From positions 1-42,612 of the forward strand of contig JADZFO010000037.1 in NCBI GenBank assembly GCA_020849855.1: a stretch of 42,612 nucleotides of DNA. The letters are read 5' to 3'. The notes below the pieces were generated by a model. The model did no database searches, had not been told where the DNA came from, and saw only the letters and a list, made by a program, of their open reading frames with translations. The position numbers were made by a program, and so were the translations under genes. The DNA is from a bacterium. GTDB lineage: Bacteria > 4484-113 > JAFGCY01. Below, piece after piece: positions 30,636-38,661 of the stretch. The first letter of the stretch is position 1; each line of letters begins with the position of its first letter.

Positions 30636-31007
30636 TTACTGCTTGCTGTCGATGAGCTGACCGCTGCGCTTGGCATAGCGCAGGTGCTCATCGCCAACTT
30701 CCTTGCGGCCGACCCGGGAGGGACGGTTCGAGCTCTTGTCGATCACCATCACGTTGCTGATGTGAATGGGCATCGCCACGGTGATGATGCCGCTGGTCTC
30801 GCCGGCGCGGCGAGCCTTCTGATGCTTCTTGTACTCGTTGATGTGCTCGACAATGGCGGTCCACTTCTTGGCGTTGACCGAGACCACCTTGCCGCGGCGA
30901 CCGCGGTCCTTGCCGCAGATCACCAGCACTTCATCGCCCTTGCGCAGCTTGGGGCGGGTGCCCTCCTGCTGGCCGAGCGACGCGCGCTTCCAGCCCTTCA
31001 GCCTCAT
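30636..31007 (-). CDS. rplX: Ribosomal protein L24 (uL24)
   Basis: 123 residues. The KOW motif KGDEVLVICGKDRGRRGKVV is near 23-42; MPIHISNVMVID is the typical central strand. Assembly initiator of the large subunit near the exit tunnel. The start overlaps the rplN stop by one base. Confidence 0.96.
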   Translation of the reverse strand: MRLKGWKRASLGQQEGTRPKLRKGDEVLVICGKDRGRRGKVVSVNAKKWTAIVEHINEYKKHQKARRAGETSGIITVAMPIHISNVMVIDKSSNRPSRVGRKEVGDEHLRYAKRSGQLIDSKQ

Positions 31008-31378
31008 TACAGCACCTCCGGGGCGAGGGAAATGATCTTCATGAAGCCCTTCTCGCGCAGTTCGCGCGCCACCGGGCCGAACACGCGGGTACCCACCGGG
31101 TTGAGCGTGTTCATATCAATCAGCACGGCGGCGTTGTCATCGAAGACCACGGTCGTGCCGTCCTGGCGCTGGATGGGGAAGCGCTGGCGCACGACCACCG
31201 CCTTGACCACCTGGCCCTTCTTGGCCGTGCCGCGGGGCGTGGCCTGCTTAACCGCGCCGACGATGATGTCGCCCACCTCGGCCGTCTTCTTCGTGCTGCG
31301 GCCGAGGATACGGATGACAAGGATTTCCTTGGCTCCCGTGTTGTCCGCGACCACGCAACGTGTTTCCTGCTGAATCAT
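31007..31378 (-). CDS. rplN: Ribosomal protein L14 (uL14)
   Basis: 123 residues. [35 protein letters not shown] and [20 protein letters not shown] match the strongly conserved family. It bridges the two subunits. Confidence 0.97.
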   Translation of the reverse strand: MIQQETRCVVADNTGAKEILVIRILGRSTKKTAEVGDIIVGAVKQATPRGTAKKGQVVKAVVVRQRFPIQRQDGTTVVFDDNAAVLIDMNTLNPVGTRVFGPVARELREKGFMKIISLAPEVL

Positions 31379-31396
31379 CGAGTGCTCCCTGGCCTC

Positions 31397-31771
31397 TTAG
31401 TTGCCGCTGCCGGCCTTGTCATCGCCCGGCACAGCGCCGTCAGCGCCGACCGTCACATCAGCCTCGCCTGACAGCTGGGTCAGGTGGGCCTGCATCGTCG
31501 CGGCGTTCTTGGTGATCGGACCATGGCCGGGGGCCTGGCGCACGATCTCCACCATCAGCCACTTCTTGTGCCGGCTCAGGGGCCGGCTCTCCTCAATGCG
31601 CACCATGTCGCCGATCTGGGCCGACTGGGCCTCATCGTGCGCCATGTAACGCTTCTTGATGCGGATGAACTTCTTGTACAGCGGATGCTGCTTGGTCCGG
31701 GTGACCTCCACCACGATCGTCTTGGTCATCTTGTCAGAGACCACGATGCCGGTCTTCGTCTTGCGTGGCAT
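31397..31771 (-). CDS. rpsQ: Ribosomal protein S17 (uS17) with C-terminal extension
   Basis: 124 residues, against about 80-90 normally. RKTKTGIVVSDKMTKTIVVE, HPLYKKFIRIKKRYMAHDE and the RIEESRPLSRHKKW motif are typical of the OB-fold core, which ends near residue 86. The last 35-40 residues are acidic, Gly/Ala-rich and probably disordered. Its start overlaps the rpmC stop by one base. Confidence 0.95.
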   Translation of the reverse strand: MPRKTKTGIVVSDKMTKTIVVEVTRTKQHPLYKKFIRIKKRYMAHDEAQSAQIGDMVRIEESRPLSRHKKWLMVEIVRQAPGHGPITKNAATMQAHLTQLSGEADVTVGADGAVPGDDKAGSGN

Positions 31772-32019
31772 TAGCCCTGCCCTCCATTGCGCCCGCTGGC
31801 GCCCTTCTCAGCCGCGAGCTCGCGCTCGCGCAGCAGCGTCAGGACCACTGCCAGCTTGCGCTTGGTCTCGGGCACCAGGCGGTAGTTGACCAGCCGGCCC
31901 ATCGAACGCTCGAAGCGGTTGTCGAACTGCTTGCCCTTGAGCTCGCCGACAAGGTCGCGCAGCTCGGCGTCGCTCTTGCCCTGGATGCTCTTCAGATATC
32001 TGTGTGTGCTCTGGCTCAT
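31771..32019 (-). CDS. rpmC: Ribosomal protein L29 (uL29)
   Basis: 82 residues forming two helices: SDAELRDLVGELKGKQFDNRF and ETKRKLAVVLTLLRERELA. A short glycine-rich tail follows. Sits by the peptide exit tunnel. Family identity is moderate but position between rplP and rpsQ is decisive. Confidence 0.94.
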   Translation of the reverse strand: MSQSTHRYLKSIQGKSDAELRDLVGELKGKQFDNRFERSMGRLVNYRLVPETKRKLAVVLTLLRERELAAEKGASGRNGGQG

Positions 32020-32034
32020 ATCTTTCTCCGCGGC

Positions 32035-32451
32035 CTAAAGCTCGCTCTTCTCCTCAATCCGCCAGGTGACCGGCAGCTTGTGGCCGGCGCGGGTCAGCGC
32101 CATCTTGCAGACCTCGGCGCCCAGGGCGCACTCGACCTCGAAGAGGATCTGGCCCGGGCGGATGACGGCGACGTAGCCCTCGACGTTACCCTTACCGGAA
32201 CCCTGGCGGGTCTCGGCCGGCTTCTTCGTGTAGGGCTTGTCGGGGAAAATCCGGATATAGGTGCGGCCGTACTTCTTCACCACGCGGTTGATGGCGATAC
32301 GGGCCGACTCGATCTGGTTCGCCGTGATCCAGGCGGCCTCGAGGGTCTGCAGGCCGAACTGCCCGTAGAGAACCTCATTGTTGTGGTAGGCCTTGCCCTT
32401 GCGGCGGCCGCGGTGCGGGCGGCGGTACCTTACGCGACTGGGGGTAAGCAT
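32035..32451 (-). CDS. rplP: Ribosomal protein L16 (uL16)
   Basis: 138 residues. MLTPSRVRYRRPHRGRRKGK, YGQFGLQTLEAAWITANQIE and RIFPDKPYTKKPAETRQGSG are typical. Contacts A-site tRNA. Its ATG directly follows the rpsC stop (TAA then ATG). Confidence 0.97.
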   Translation of the reverse strand: MLTPSRVRYRRPHRGRRKGKAYHNNEVLYGQFGLQTLEAAWITANQIESARIAINRVVKKYGRTYIRIFPDKPYTKKPAETRQGSGKGNVEGYVAVIRPGQILFEVECALGAEVCKMALTRAGHKLPVTWRIEEKSEL

Positions 32452-33111
32452 TTAAGCGGCCTCCTTCCTGGCACGGCGCGGGATAACGTCGCCCGTGTAG
32501 ATCCAGACCTTGACGCCGATGGCGCCATAGATGGTGCGGGCCACGCCCTGGCTGTAGTCAATCTTGGCGCGCAGGGTGTGCAGGGGAATGCGGCCCTTGA
32601 TCTGCCACTCCGTGCGGCTCATTTCGGCGCCGTTCAGGCGGCCGGAGACCATCAGCTTGACGCCCTTGGCCCCCGCCTGCTGGCAGCGCTTCATCGTCTG
32701 GCGCAGGACGCGGCGGAAGTTGACACGCTTCTCGATCTGCTGCGCCACGTTCTGCATCACGACCTCGGCGGACAGGTCCGGCTTGGTCTCCTCGAAGAAG
32801 TCGATGTGGATGTCCTTGGCGGTCTTGACCATGCGGGCCAGCTTCGCCTTCAGCTCATCGCGGCGCGCGCCGCCCTTGCCCACGGCGATACCCAGGCGGG
32901 TCACATAGCAGTTGATGATCAGCTTGCCCACATAGCGCTGGATATGGACGCGGCTGCACTGGGCGCTGGCCAGCTCCTTGTCCAGGAACTTGCGGATCCT
33001 GATGTCCTCAACCAGATAGGTGCCAAAGCCCTTGGGGTCGGCATACCAGGTGGAATCCCAGCTTTCCAGGATACCCAGCCTGAAGCCCTTCGGATGTGTT
33101 TTCTGTCCCAC
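32452..33111 (-). CDS. rpsC: Ribosomal protein S3 (uS3)
   Basis: 219 residues from GTG 33111, chosen because the protein then begins VGQKTHPKGFRLGI like its family and AAGGAG lies seven bases upstream; the longer open frame is rejected. The KH domain (about 40-105) and the C-terminal GVKLMVSGRLNGAEMSRTEW segment at the mRNA entry pore are present. Confidence 0.97.
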   Translation of the reverse strand: MGQKTHPKGFRLGILESWDSTWYADPKGFGTYLVEDIRIRKFLDKELASAQCSRVHIQRYVGKLIINCYVTRLGIAVGKGGARRDELKAKLARMVKTAKDIHIDFFEETKPDLSAEVVMQNVAQQIEKRVNFRRVLRQTMKRCQQAGAKGVKLMVSGRLNGAEMSRTEWQIKGRIPLHTLRAKIDYSQGVARTIYGAIGVKVWIYTGDVIPRRARKEAA

Positions 33112-33133
33112 TGATCTTCTCCTTGCCTCTGTC

Positions 33134-33592
33134 CTAACCCGCCGTCTCAGCCTTCTTGCGGCTGCGGGGCGTCTTGCTGGCCGGGGCACTCTCGCCGCCG
33201 GACTTGCTGGCCTTGGATGCCGCGCCCGCCGAAGCCCGCTGCTGAGCGGCGCGCAGGCTGGACTGCAGGTCCAGCACCACGGTGACGTGGCAGCTGCGCT
33301 TGGCTATGCGGTAGGCCCGGCCGCGGGCCTGCGGCTGGATACGCTTAAGCATGTGGCCCTGGTCAACGATGACATTGGCCACTTCCAGGTTACGGCGGTC
33401 AAGCTGGTGGTTGTGCTCGGCATTGGCGGCTGCGCTGCGCACCAGCTTGGCCAGGGCCTGGCACACCGGGCTGCTCTGCAGCTCCAGGATCGCGAGGGCG
33501 CGGTCCACCGGCTGGCCTTTGACCGTGCCGGCGAAGCGGCGCGCCTTGAGCGCCGGTACGCCGAGATCACTGAGGCGGGCGATGACTTTCAC
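33134..33592 (-). CDS. rplV: Ribosomal protein L22 (uL22) with C-terminal extension
   Basis: 152 residues from GTG 33592, against about 110-115 normally. [20 protein letters not shown] and the hairpin region [20 protein letters not shown] are typical; the hairpin lines the exit tunnel. The last 40 residues are Ser/Ala/Lys-rich and low complexity. The start overlaps the rpsS stop as GTGA. Confidence 0.95.
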   Translation of the reverse strand: MKVIARLSDLGVPALKARRFAGTVKGQPVDRALAILELQSSPVCQALAKLVRSAAANAEHNHQLDRRNLEVANVIVDQGHMLKRIQPQARGRAYRIAKRSCHVTVVLDLQSSLRAAQQRASAGAASKASKSGGESAPASKTPRSRKKAETAG

Positions 33593-33867
33593 TTCTTGCC
33601 CTTCCTTTCGTCCTTGATGTGGCTGCGGAAGGCCCGGGTCGGCGCGAACTCACCGAAGCGGTGGCCCACCAGGTCCTCGGTCACGAACACCGGGAACCAG
33701 CGCTTGCCGTTGTAGACCTCAAAGTTGTGGCCCAGGAACTCGGGCACGATCATCGACGCGCGTGACCAGGTGCGGATCACCTTGCGCTCGCCGCTCTTCT
33801 CCAGCCTGTCGATCTTCTCGATCAGGCTGTAGTGTACGTAAGGTCCCTTTTTAGTCGATCTGCTCAT
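33589..33867 (-). CDS. rpsS: Ribosomal protein S19 (uS19)
   Basis: 92 residues from ATG 33867 ([10 protein letters not shown]); an in-frame ATG at 33903 is upstream but would add unrelated residues. [23 protein letters not shown] and the final [18 protein letters not shown] are close to consensus. Head protein by the A-site finger. Confidence 0.96.
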   Translation of the reverse strand: MSRSTKKGPYVHYSLIEKIDRLEKSGERKVIRTWSRASMIVPEFLGHNFEVYNGKRWFPVFVTEDLVGHRFGEFAPTRAFRSHIKDERKGKK

Positions 33868-33974
33868 ATCAGTTCTCTTCTGTTTGGGCGAGTCTTGACT
33901 CACCCTCTCCTGCCATCACAACTGTCAGCCCGGGGCTGCACTCCTGGAGGACGGCCCGGGGGCCGCCCCTGCAA
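33868..33974. other. Unusual 107-bp gap within the S10 cluster, rich in palindromes
   Basis: Between rplB and rpsS, where gaps are otherwise 0-25 bp. It holds GAGTC-TT-GACTC (33890-33901), CAGCCC-G-GGGCTG (33926-33938), CTCC-T-GGAG (33941-33949) and GGCCC-GG-GGGCC (33953-33964) in a row. No T-run follows, so these are not simple terminators; RNA processing or pausing is possible. Confidence 0.5.
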
Positions 33975-34802
33975 CTACTTGCCGCGGCGGTCCTTGACCA
34001 GGTAGGTCCGGGCCTTGCTCTTGCGGCGGGTACGGAAGCCCTTGGCCAGAACGCCGGTGGCGCTCATGCCCTGCTTGCCGCCCTTGCCCTTGGCCTCACC
34101 ACCACCCATCGGGTGGTCGACCGGGTTCTTGTGCATACCACGCACGGTCGGGCGGTGGCCCAGGTGGCGGGTACGCCCGGCCTTGCCCAGGCTGACGTTC
34201 TCGTGGTCGGTGTTGCTGACGCGGCCGATGGTGGCGCGGCAGTCAGCGCTCACGCGGCGCATCTCTCCGCTGGGGAGGCGGATGACCGCGTTCTTGCCTT
34301 CCTTGGCCATCAGCTGGGCCCAGGTGCCGGCGGCGCGCACCAGCTTGCCGCGCTGGCCGGGGATCAGCTCAATGTTGTGGATCTGGGTACCGTCGGGGAT
34401 TTTGCTCAGCGGCAGGGTGTTGCCGGCGCGGATCTCGCTGTCGGGGCCGCTGGAGACATACTGCCCAACCTGCAGGCCGTCCGGCGCGATGATGTAGTTC
34501 AGCTTGCCGTCGGGGTACTGGATCAGCGCGATGAAGGCGCTGCGGTTCGGGTCGTACTGCAGGCTCTTGACCAGCGCGGACTCGCCGTCGCGGCGGCGGC
34601 GGAAGTCGATGATGCGGTAGTGCTGGCGGTTGCCGCCGCCACGGCCCTTGGCCGTGCAGCGCCCCAGGTTGTTACGGCCGCCGTTGTTGCTCTTGGGACG
34701 CAGCAGCGACTTCTCGGGCTTGTCACCGGACAGCACCGAGTAGTCCGTCACGGTCATCGTGCGGCGCGGCGGGGTATAGGGGCGGAAGCTCTTGATTGCC
34801 AT
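33975..34802 (-). CDS. rplB: Ribosomal protein L2 (uL2)
   Basis: 275 residues. KSFRPYTPPRRTMTV, the GRGGGNRQHYRIIDFRR stretch and the C-terminal GRWPT-like loop followed by VRGMHKNPVDHPMGGGEAKG, the peptidyl-transferase loop, are intact. Essential for subunit joining. Confidence 0.97.
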   Translation of the reverse strand: MAIKSFRPYTPPRRTMTVTDYSVLSGDKPEKSLLRPKSNNGGRNNLGRCTAKGRGGGNRQHYRIIDFRRRRDGESALVKSLQYDPNRSAFIALIQYPDGKLNYIIAPDGLQVGQYVSSGPDSEIRAGNTLPLSKIPDGTQIHNIELIPGQRGKLVRAAGTWAQLMAKEGKNAVIRLPSGEMRRVSADCRATIGRVSNTDHENVSLGKAGRTRHLGHRPTVRGMHKNPVDHPMGGGEAKGKGGKQGMSATGVLAKGFRTRRKSKARTYLVKDRRGK

Positions 34803-34812
34803 ACTCTCTCTC

Positions 34813-35121
34813 CTAGCCCGCCGCCTCGGTGAGGTCGCGGATCTGCTGGCCTTCGGCCAGGCTGACGATGGCCTTGCGGCGCTTGCCGCTCATATAGTTG
34901 AAGCGGCCCGCGCGCTTGGGCTTACGGGGCAGGTTGATGATGTTGACGTCCTTGACGTCCACACCGAAGCGCTCATGGATGGCGCGCTTGACATCCGTCT
35001 TGGTGGCGCGCTCGGTGATCATGAAGACGTACTTGTTCTCCAGGATCATCAGGTCGTTGGTGCGCTCGGAGATCACCGGAGCGACCAGGATGTCCGCATA
35101 GTGGAAGCCGTGGATCGCCAT
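34813..35121 (-). CDS. rplW: Ribosomal protein L23 (uL23)
   Basis: 102 residues. ILVAPVISERTNDLMILENKY and VKRAIHERFGVDVKDVNIINL are typical; docking site for trigger factor and SRP at the tunnel exit. The start overlaps the rplD stop by one base. Confidence 0.95.
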   Translation of the reverse strand: MAIHGFHYADILVAPVISERTNDLMILENKYVFMITERATKTDVKRAIHERFGVDVKDVNIINLPRKPKRAGRFNYMSGKRRKAIVSLAEGQQIRDLTEAAG

Positions 35122-35765
35122 TACTCCTCACCTCCGGCCTCGAAGGCCTCGGCATCAAAGTCCTCGGGGGCGTTCTGCAGCTCGAGCAGGCTCTTGTACT
35201 GCTGCAGGGCGCTCTCGGCGAAGATGACGTTGCCGCTCTCCACCAGGTCGCGCACGTTGATGCGCTCCGGGCTGAGCAGGCGCACCGCGCCGATGTTGCG
35301 GCTGGAGCGGTAGGCCACCACGTCCTGGTTCACGATCAGGCAGACGCGGCCCTGGACACCGGCAAGGATGCCGGCCACCAGCTTGGTCTTGTCAAAGCCG
35401 TCGAAGTCGCTGCCCTGGATGACCCAGGCCGAGCCGCGCATGATGTGGGTCAGCACCGCGGAGCGCAGGGCGCTGCGGCGGGTGATCTTGTTCATGCGCT
35501 TGAGGTGGTGGCGCGGGCGCAGGGCGAAGGCCATGGCGCCGCCGCGGAAGTGCGGGTTCATGCGCTCACCCTGGCGGGCGCGGCCGGTACCCTTCTGGCG
35601 GTAGATCTTGGCGCCGGAACCGGCGACCTCGTGCTTGTTCTTCTTACGCGCCGTGAAGGGCTTGCCGTTGGCCACCTGACGCAGGTAGCTTTCCTGGATG
35701 TGCAGCATGTTGGGCTGCTCCAGTCCCAGCTCCTCGAGGGCTTCCAGCTTAACTAGGTTAGCCAT
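35121..35765 (-). CDS. rplD: Ribosomal protein L4 (uL4)
   Basis: 214 residues. [20 protein letters not shown] and [21 protein letters not shown] cover the tunnel loop. The C-terminus ends in an acidic tail ([14 protein letters not shown]). In E. coli L4 also represses its own operon by acting on the S10 leader; a candidate leader hairpin lies at 36892-36925. Confidence 0.95.
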   Translation of the reverse strand: MANLVKLEALEELGLEQPNMLHIQESYLRQVANGKPFTARKKNKHEVAGSGAKIYRQKGTGRARQGERMNPHFRGGAMAFALRPRHHLKRMNKITRRSALRSAVLTHIMRGSAWVIQGSDFDGFDKTKLVAGILAGVQGRVCLIVNQDVVAYRSSRNIGAVRLLSPERINVRDLVESGNVIFAESALQQYKSLLELQNAPEDFDAEAFEAGGEE

Positions 35766-35768
35766 TTC

Positions 35769-36410
35769 TTACTTAGCCTCCGCCTTGCTCATCAGGGTCA
35801 GGAAGACAGTGCCGCCGACGGGGCCAGGCACGGCGCCCTTGATAGCGATCAGGTTCAGCTCGGGGTTGTAGCTCTGCAGCTTCAGGCCGCGGGTGCTGAT
35901 CTGCTTGGCGCCCAGGCGTCCGGGACGGCGGCTGCCCTTGAACACGCGGGCCGGGTCGGTCGCGTTGTTGCTCATCGGGCGGCGGTTGTCCGGGTCACCG
36001 TGGGTGCGCTGCTGGCCCCTGAAACCCCAGCGCTTGACCGCGCCGGCGAAGCCCTTACCCTTGCTGGTGCCTGTGACCTTGATCTTGCCCCAGTCGCCGA
36101 TCACCTCGGCGGGGTTGATCTCCTGGCCCAGGCTCAGGGCATCGATCTCGTCCTGGCGGCTTTCATAGCTCTTGGACAGGATCTTCTCAGTGCCGGCCTT
36201 GCTCAGCACGCCCTGCTGCGGCTTGTTGATCCGCTTGCGCAGGGTCTCCTTGAAGGCAAGCTGGACCGCGCTGTAGCCATGCTTCTCAGGGCGCTTCAGC
36301 TCGGTCACCACCAGCGTGAAGGGCTGCACCAGCGTCACTGGGACGCTGAAGCCCTGTTCATCAAACATGGTGGTCATGCCGATCTTTGTGGCGGGTATCT
36401 TGTTAATCAT
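35769..36410 (-). CDS. rplC: Ribosomal protein L3 (uL3)
   Basis: 213 residues from ATG 36410 (AGGA about seven bases upstream); GTG 36413 is one codon earlier. KIGMTTMFDEQGFSVPVTLV, GTSKGKGFAGAVKRWGF and HGDPDNRRPMSNNATDPARV followed by GRLGAKQ are recognisable. Early-assembly protein close to the peptidyl-transferase centre. Confidence 0.96.
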   Translation of the reverse strand: MINKIPATKIGMTTMFDEQGFSVPVTLVQPFTLVVTELKRPEKHGYSAVQLAFKETLRKRINKPQQGVLSKAGTEKILSKSYESRQDEIDALSLGQEINPAEVIGDWGKIKVTGTSKGKGFAGAVKRWGFRGQQRTHGDPDNRRPMSNNATDPARVFKGSRRPGRLGAKQISTRGLKLQSYNPELNLIAIKGAVPGPVGGTVFLTLMSKAEAK

Positions 36411-36474
36411 CACCGTGTCCTGTGCTTTCCCAGCTCTCCACGGCGGTCGGCCGTGGCAGAAGCCAGGCCGGAAA

Positions 36475-36780
36475 CTACACCTTCAACTCCACATCCACAC
36501 CACTGGGGAGGTCCAGCGAACCAAGATGCTCGACGGTCTGCTGGGTGGGGTTGATGATGTCAATAATGCGCTTGTGGGTACGCATTTCAAAGTGCTCACG
36601 GGACTCCTTGTCCACGTGGGGGCTTCGCAGGACGCAGAAGATACGCTTCTCCGTCGGCAGCGGGATGGGCCCGACCACCTTGGCGCCGCTTCGCTCGGCG
36701 GTCGCGACGATGCGCGAAACCGAGGCGTCAAGCACCTTGTGGTCAAAGCTCTTCAGTCGAATGCGAATTCTCTGCGCCAT
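36475..36780 (-). CDS. rpsJ: Ribosomal protein S10 (uS10)
   Basis: 101 residues from ATG 36780 ([18 protein letters not shown]); an in-frame ATG-like start at 36798 is rejected since it lies upstream of the AGGA site. [20 protein letters not shown] and [13 protein letters not shown] are typical. It binds NusB in antitermination. It is the first gene of the ribosomal cluster here; tuf, fusA and rpsL are not upstream. Confidence 0.97.
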   Translation of the reverse strand: MAQRIRIRLKSFDHKVLDASVSRIVATAERSGAKVVGPIPLPTEKRIFCVLRSPHVDKESREHFEMRTHKRIIDIINPTQQTVEHLGSLDLPSGVDVELKV

Positions 36781-36891
36781 ATTCTCTTTCCTGCCCAATG
36801 GACTCTAATCACTGCTCCGGCCCCGTGGCTCCCAGCCTCGCCCTGCGGCCCGGCTGGCCTGAGAACTCAGTTTGAGTGCCCCGGAATCTAA

Positions 36892-36925
36892 AGCAAACAA
36901 AAGGCCCGCGCCTGCGCCGAGCCTT
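36892..36925 (-). terminator. Terminator-like hairpin in the S10 leader (possible attenuator)
   Basis: On the minus-strand transcript AAGGCUC pairs with GGGCCUU (seven pairs, one G-U) around an inner GCG-CAGG-CGC stem, followed by UUUUGUUUG. It lies about 110 nt upstream of the rpsJ start and about 100 nt downstream of the predicted transcription start. In E. coli the S10 leader has an L4-dependent attenuator; a similar role here is inference. Confidence 0.55.
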
Positions 36926-37024
36926 CAGGTTTGGTTTCCATCGCGCGGCCGGGGTACTTTCCACACTGGGGAGTTGCCTCCGCCGGGCGCTGAATCGACA
37001 GCCATGGGGCTGCCGGGGAGGGGA

Positions 37025-37053
37025 AGTTTAGCACCAGCTTTACACTTCTGCAA
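37025..37053 (-). promoter_or_regulatory. Candidate promoter of the ribosomal protein cluster
   Basis: Minus strand: TTGCAG (37053..37048) and TAAACT (37030..37025) with a 17-bp spacer. Each hexamer matches four of six consensus bases. Transcription would start near 37018, giving a leader of about 240 nt before rpsJ. The remaining non-coding bases between the M28 gene and rpsJ (36781-37154) hold small GC-rich palindromes but no gene. Confidence 0.5.
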
Positions 37054-37154
37054 GCCCGGGGGCCTGCGTTTTTTGCCGGGCGTTTTTGAAGCCGGCGGTC
37101 GGGCCTTTTCGAAGGTCGCGGGCCGGCCCTGAGACAACTACATATCTGTTAAGC

Positions 37155-38309
37155 CTAACCCTGCGGCAGCTTGCCCGGGTCGGGTGCCCCCGGCGGCCGG
37201 GTGCCATAGATCGCCGGGAAGAGATGCAGCAGGTTCTCCATGGTCAGGCCAATGGACTCCAGGCTGTCGTCATCACACTTATCTATAGTGTCAGTTGTCT
37301 TATTCCAGTCCGGGTAATTGAAGTCGATGAAGTCGTAGATCTTCAGCCCGCGCTCGATCAGCGGGATATGGTCGTCCAGCACGTCATAGCTGCCCTGGGT
37401 CTTGAAGGCGTTGAAGCCCAGGGCCTTGTTGATCTCCATCGCCGCGGAGTAGATCAGCGGCGCGCAGCGCTCGGAGTTGTACTCCGGGTGGAAGTCCTGG
37501 TTGGTATCCCCCACCATATCCAAAAGCACGCAGTAGTTGTAGGACTTGACCTGGCTGTCGGTGAGGCGCTTGGCGAAGTGCTTGGCGCCCAGGAACATCA
37601 TGTCGATCCCCGGCCCGTAGTCCTCACCGTCGGTGAAAAGCAGGTCCACGCCCACCGCCGGCGGGTTCTCGCTGTAGACCCGCGCCAGTTCCAGCATCAC
37701 CGCGTTGCCCGAGGCGCCGTCATTGGCGCCGTCGTTGGGGATACGGCGCAGGGCCGGGTCCTCTTCCATGTCGCAGATCGGCCGGGTGTCCCAGTGCGAG
37801 AGAATCAGCACGCGGTGCGGGTTCTCGGGGTTGATGCGGCCAATGATGTTGCACAGCTCCAGCGGGTCCGGCGCATGCGGCACCTGGAACTCCTGGACCT
37901 GCACATCGTCGCAGACCGCCAGCAGCTCGCGCTGGATATAGTTGCGGCAGGCCCGGTGGCTTTTGGTGTTGGGCACGCGCGGACCGAAGGAGACGATCTT
38001 TGTCAGGTGCCGCCAGGCGTTGGCCTTGTTGAAGTCGCGGCTGAACTCGGGCAGCTTGCCGTCCTTCTTCTGGCCGCTGGCGGCCTGCTGCTCCTCTGCC
38101 GCCGGCCGGGCCGGCTTAGGCGGCAGGGGCTGCTGCTTATCCGGCTGGCGGCGGATATCCACGCTGCGGCCGGTGTCCGCCTGGCTTTGCTCGTTGCAGG
38201 ACAGGAGCAGTGCCACGCTGGCCGCTATTGCCGCGGCAACTATGAGCAGTGGTGAGTGCCGGAGCGGCTTAGGGGCTGGTTTCTGCGCTGCTTTCATGGC
38301 CGGCTGCAT
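37155..38309 (-). CDS. M28-family lipoprotein, glutaminyl-peptide cyclotransferase-like
   Basis: 384 residues from ATG 38309 (AAGGG five bases upstream). A hydrophobic segment ends in the lipobox LLSC with Cys38, so the mature protein is probably a periplasm- or outer-face-anchored lipoprotein. A proline-rich linker leads to the M28 domain (about 95-370) with HWDTRP (His172), GANDGASG (Asp197), FTDGEDYG (Glu229), LLDMVGD (Asp264/Asp268) and DDHIPL (His314), the zinc and catalytic set. The SHWDTRP and FTDGEDYG words are more like glutaminyl cyclases than aminopeptidases, so pyroglutamate formation on exported peptides is likely but not certain. Start overlaps the ftsB-like gene by 41 bases. 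Confidence 0.85.
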   Translation of the reverse strand: MQPAMKAAQKPAPKPLRHSPLLIVAAAIAASVALLLSCNEQSQADTGRSVDIRRQPDKQQPLPPKPARPAAEEQQAASGQKKDGKLPEFSRDFNKANAWRHLTKIVSFGPRVPNTKSHRACRNYIQRELLAVCDDVQVQEFQVPHAPDPLELCNIIGRINPENPHRVLILSHWDTRPICDMEEDPALRRIPNDGANDGASGNAVMLELARVYSENPPAVGVDLLFTDGEDYGPGIDMMFLGAKHFAKRLTDSQVKSYNYCVLLDMVGDTNQDFHPEYNSERCAPLIYSAAMEINKALGFNAFKTQGSYDVLDDHIPLIERGLKIYDFIDFNYPDWNKTTDTIDKCDDDSLESIGLTMENLLHLFPAIYGTRPPGAPDPGKLPQG

Positions 38310-38595
38310 TATCCCTTACGATGACGATTGGCGTCTCGTCGGGTTCAGTGTAGCCAAAGCGTTTCTTCAGCAGGTCTTTCTGGTACTGCTTGTCCTCGCG
38401 CAGGGCGTCGCCCTCGGCCAGCAGCCTGCCATAGTCGTCCAGCTGCTGCTTGTAGTCGGCCTGCGCGCCGGCCAGCTCGGCCTGGCGCTGCTGGAATTCC
38501 TGCCAGGCGCTGTAGGCCATCCATGCGCTGTAACCCGCCACGGCCCAGACGGCCAGCAGCGACAGCACGCGCTTGATCTTGGTCCAGATACTCAA
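38269..38595 (-). CDS. FtsB/DivIC-like septum formation protein
   Basis: 108 residues from TTG 38595 with GGGG about five bases upstream. One membrane segment (about 11-30) is followed by a coiled coil (about 32-75) and then the KKRFGYTEPDETPIVI stretch, where the FGY/PDE pattern is typical of the DivIC/FtsB family. It pairs with FtsL in the division complex. It overlaps the downstream M28 gene by 41 bases in another frame. It lies far from the dcw cluster, as is common for ftsB. Confidence 0.8.
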   Translation of the reverse strand: MSIWTKIKRVLSLLAVWAVAGYSAWMAYSAWQEFQQRQAELAGAQADYKQQLDDYGRLLAEGDALREDKQYQKDLLKKRFGYTEPDETPIVIVRDNAAGHESSAETSP

Positions 38596-38661
38596 CTCAA
38601 CCCCGCGGGAATGATACGCGCACTGGGCCTCTTTGGTAAGTTAACGCATGTATAGCCTTAA

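Noticed and set aside
31765-33114. Plus-strand open frame of 449 codons opposite the ribosomal genes
   Set aside because: Fully antisense to rpmC, rplP and rpsC; no start site or domain.
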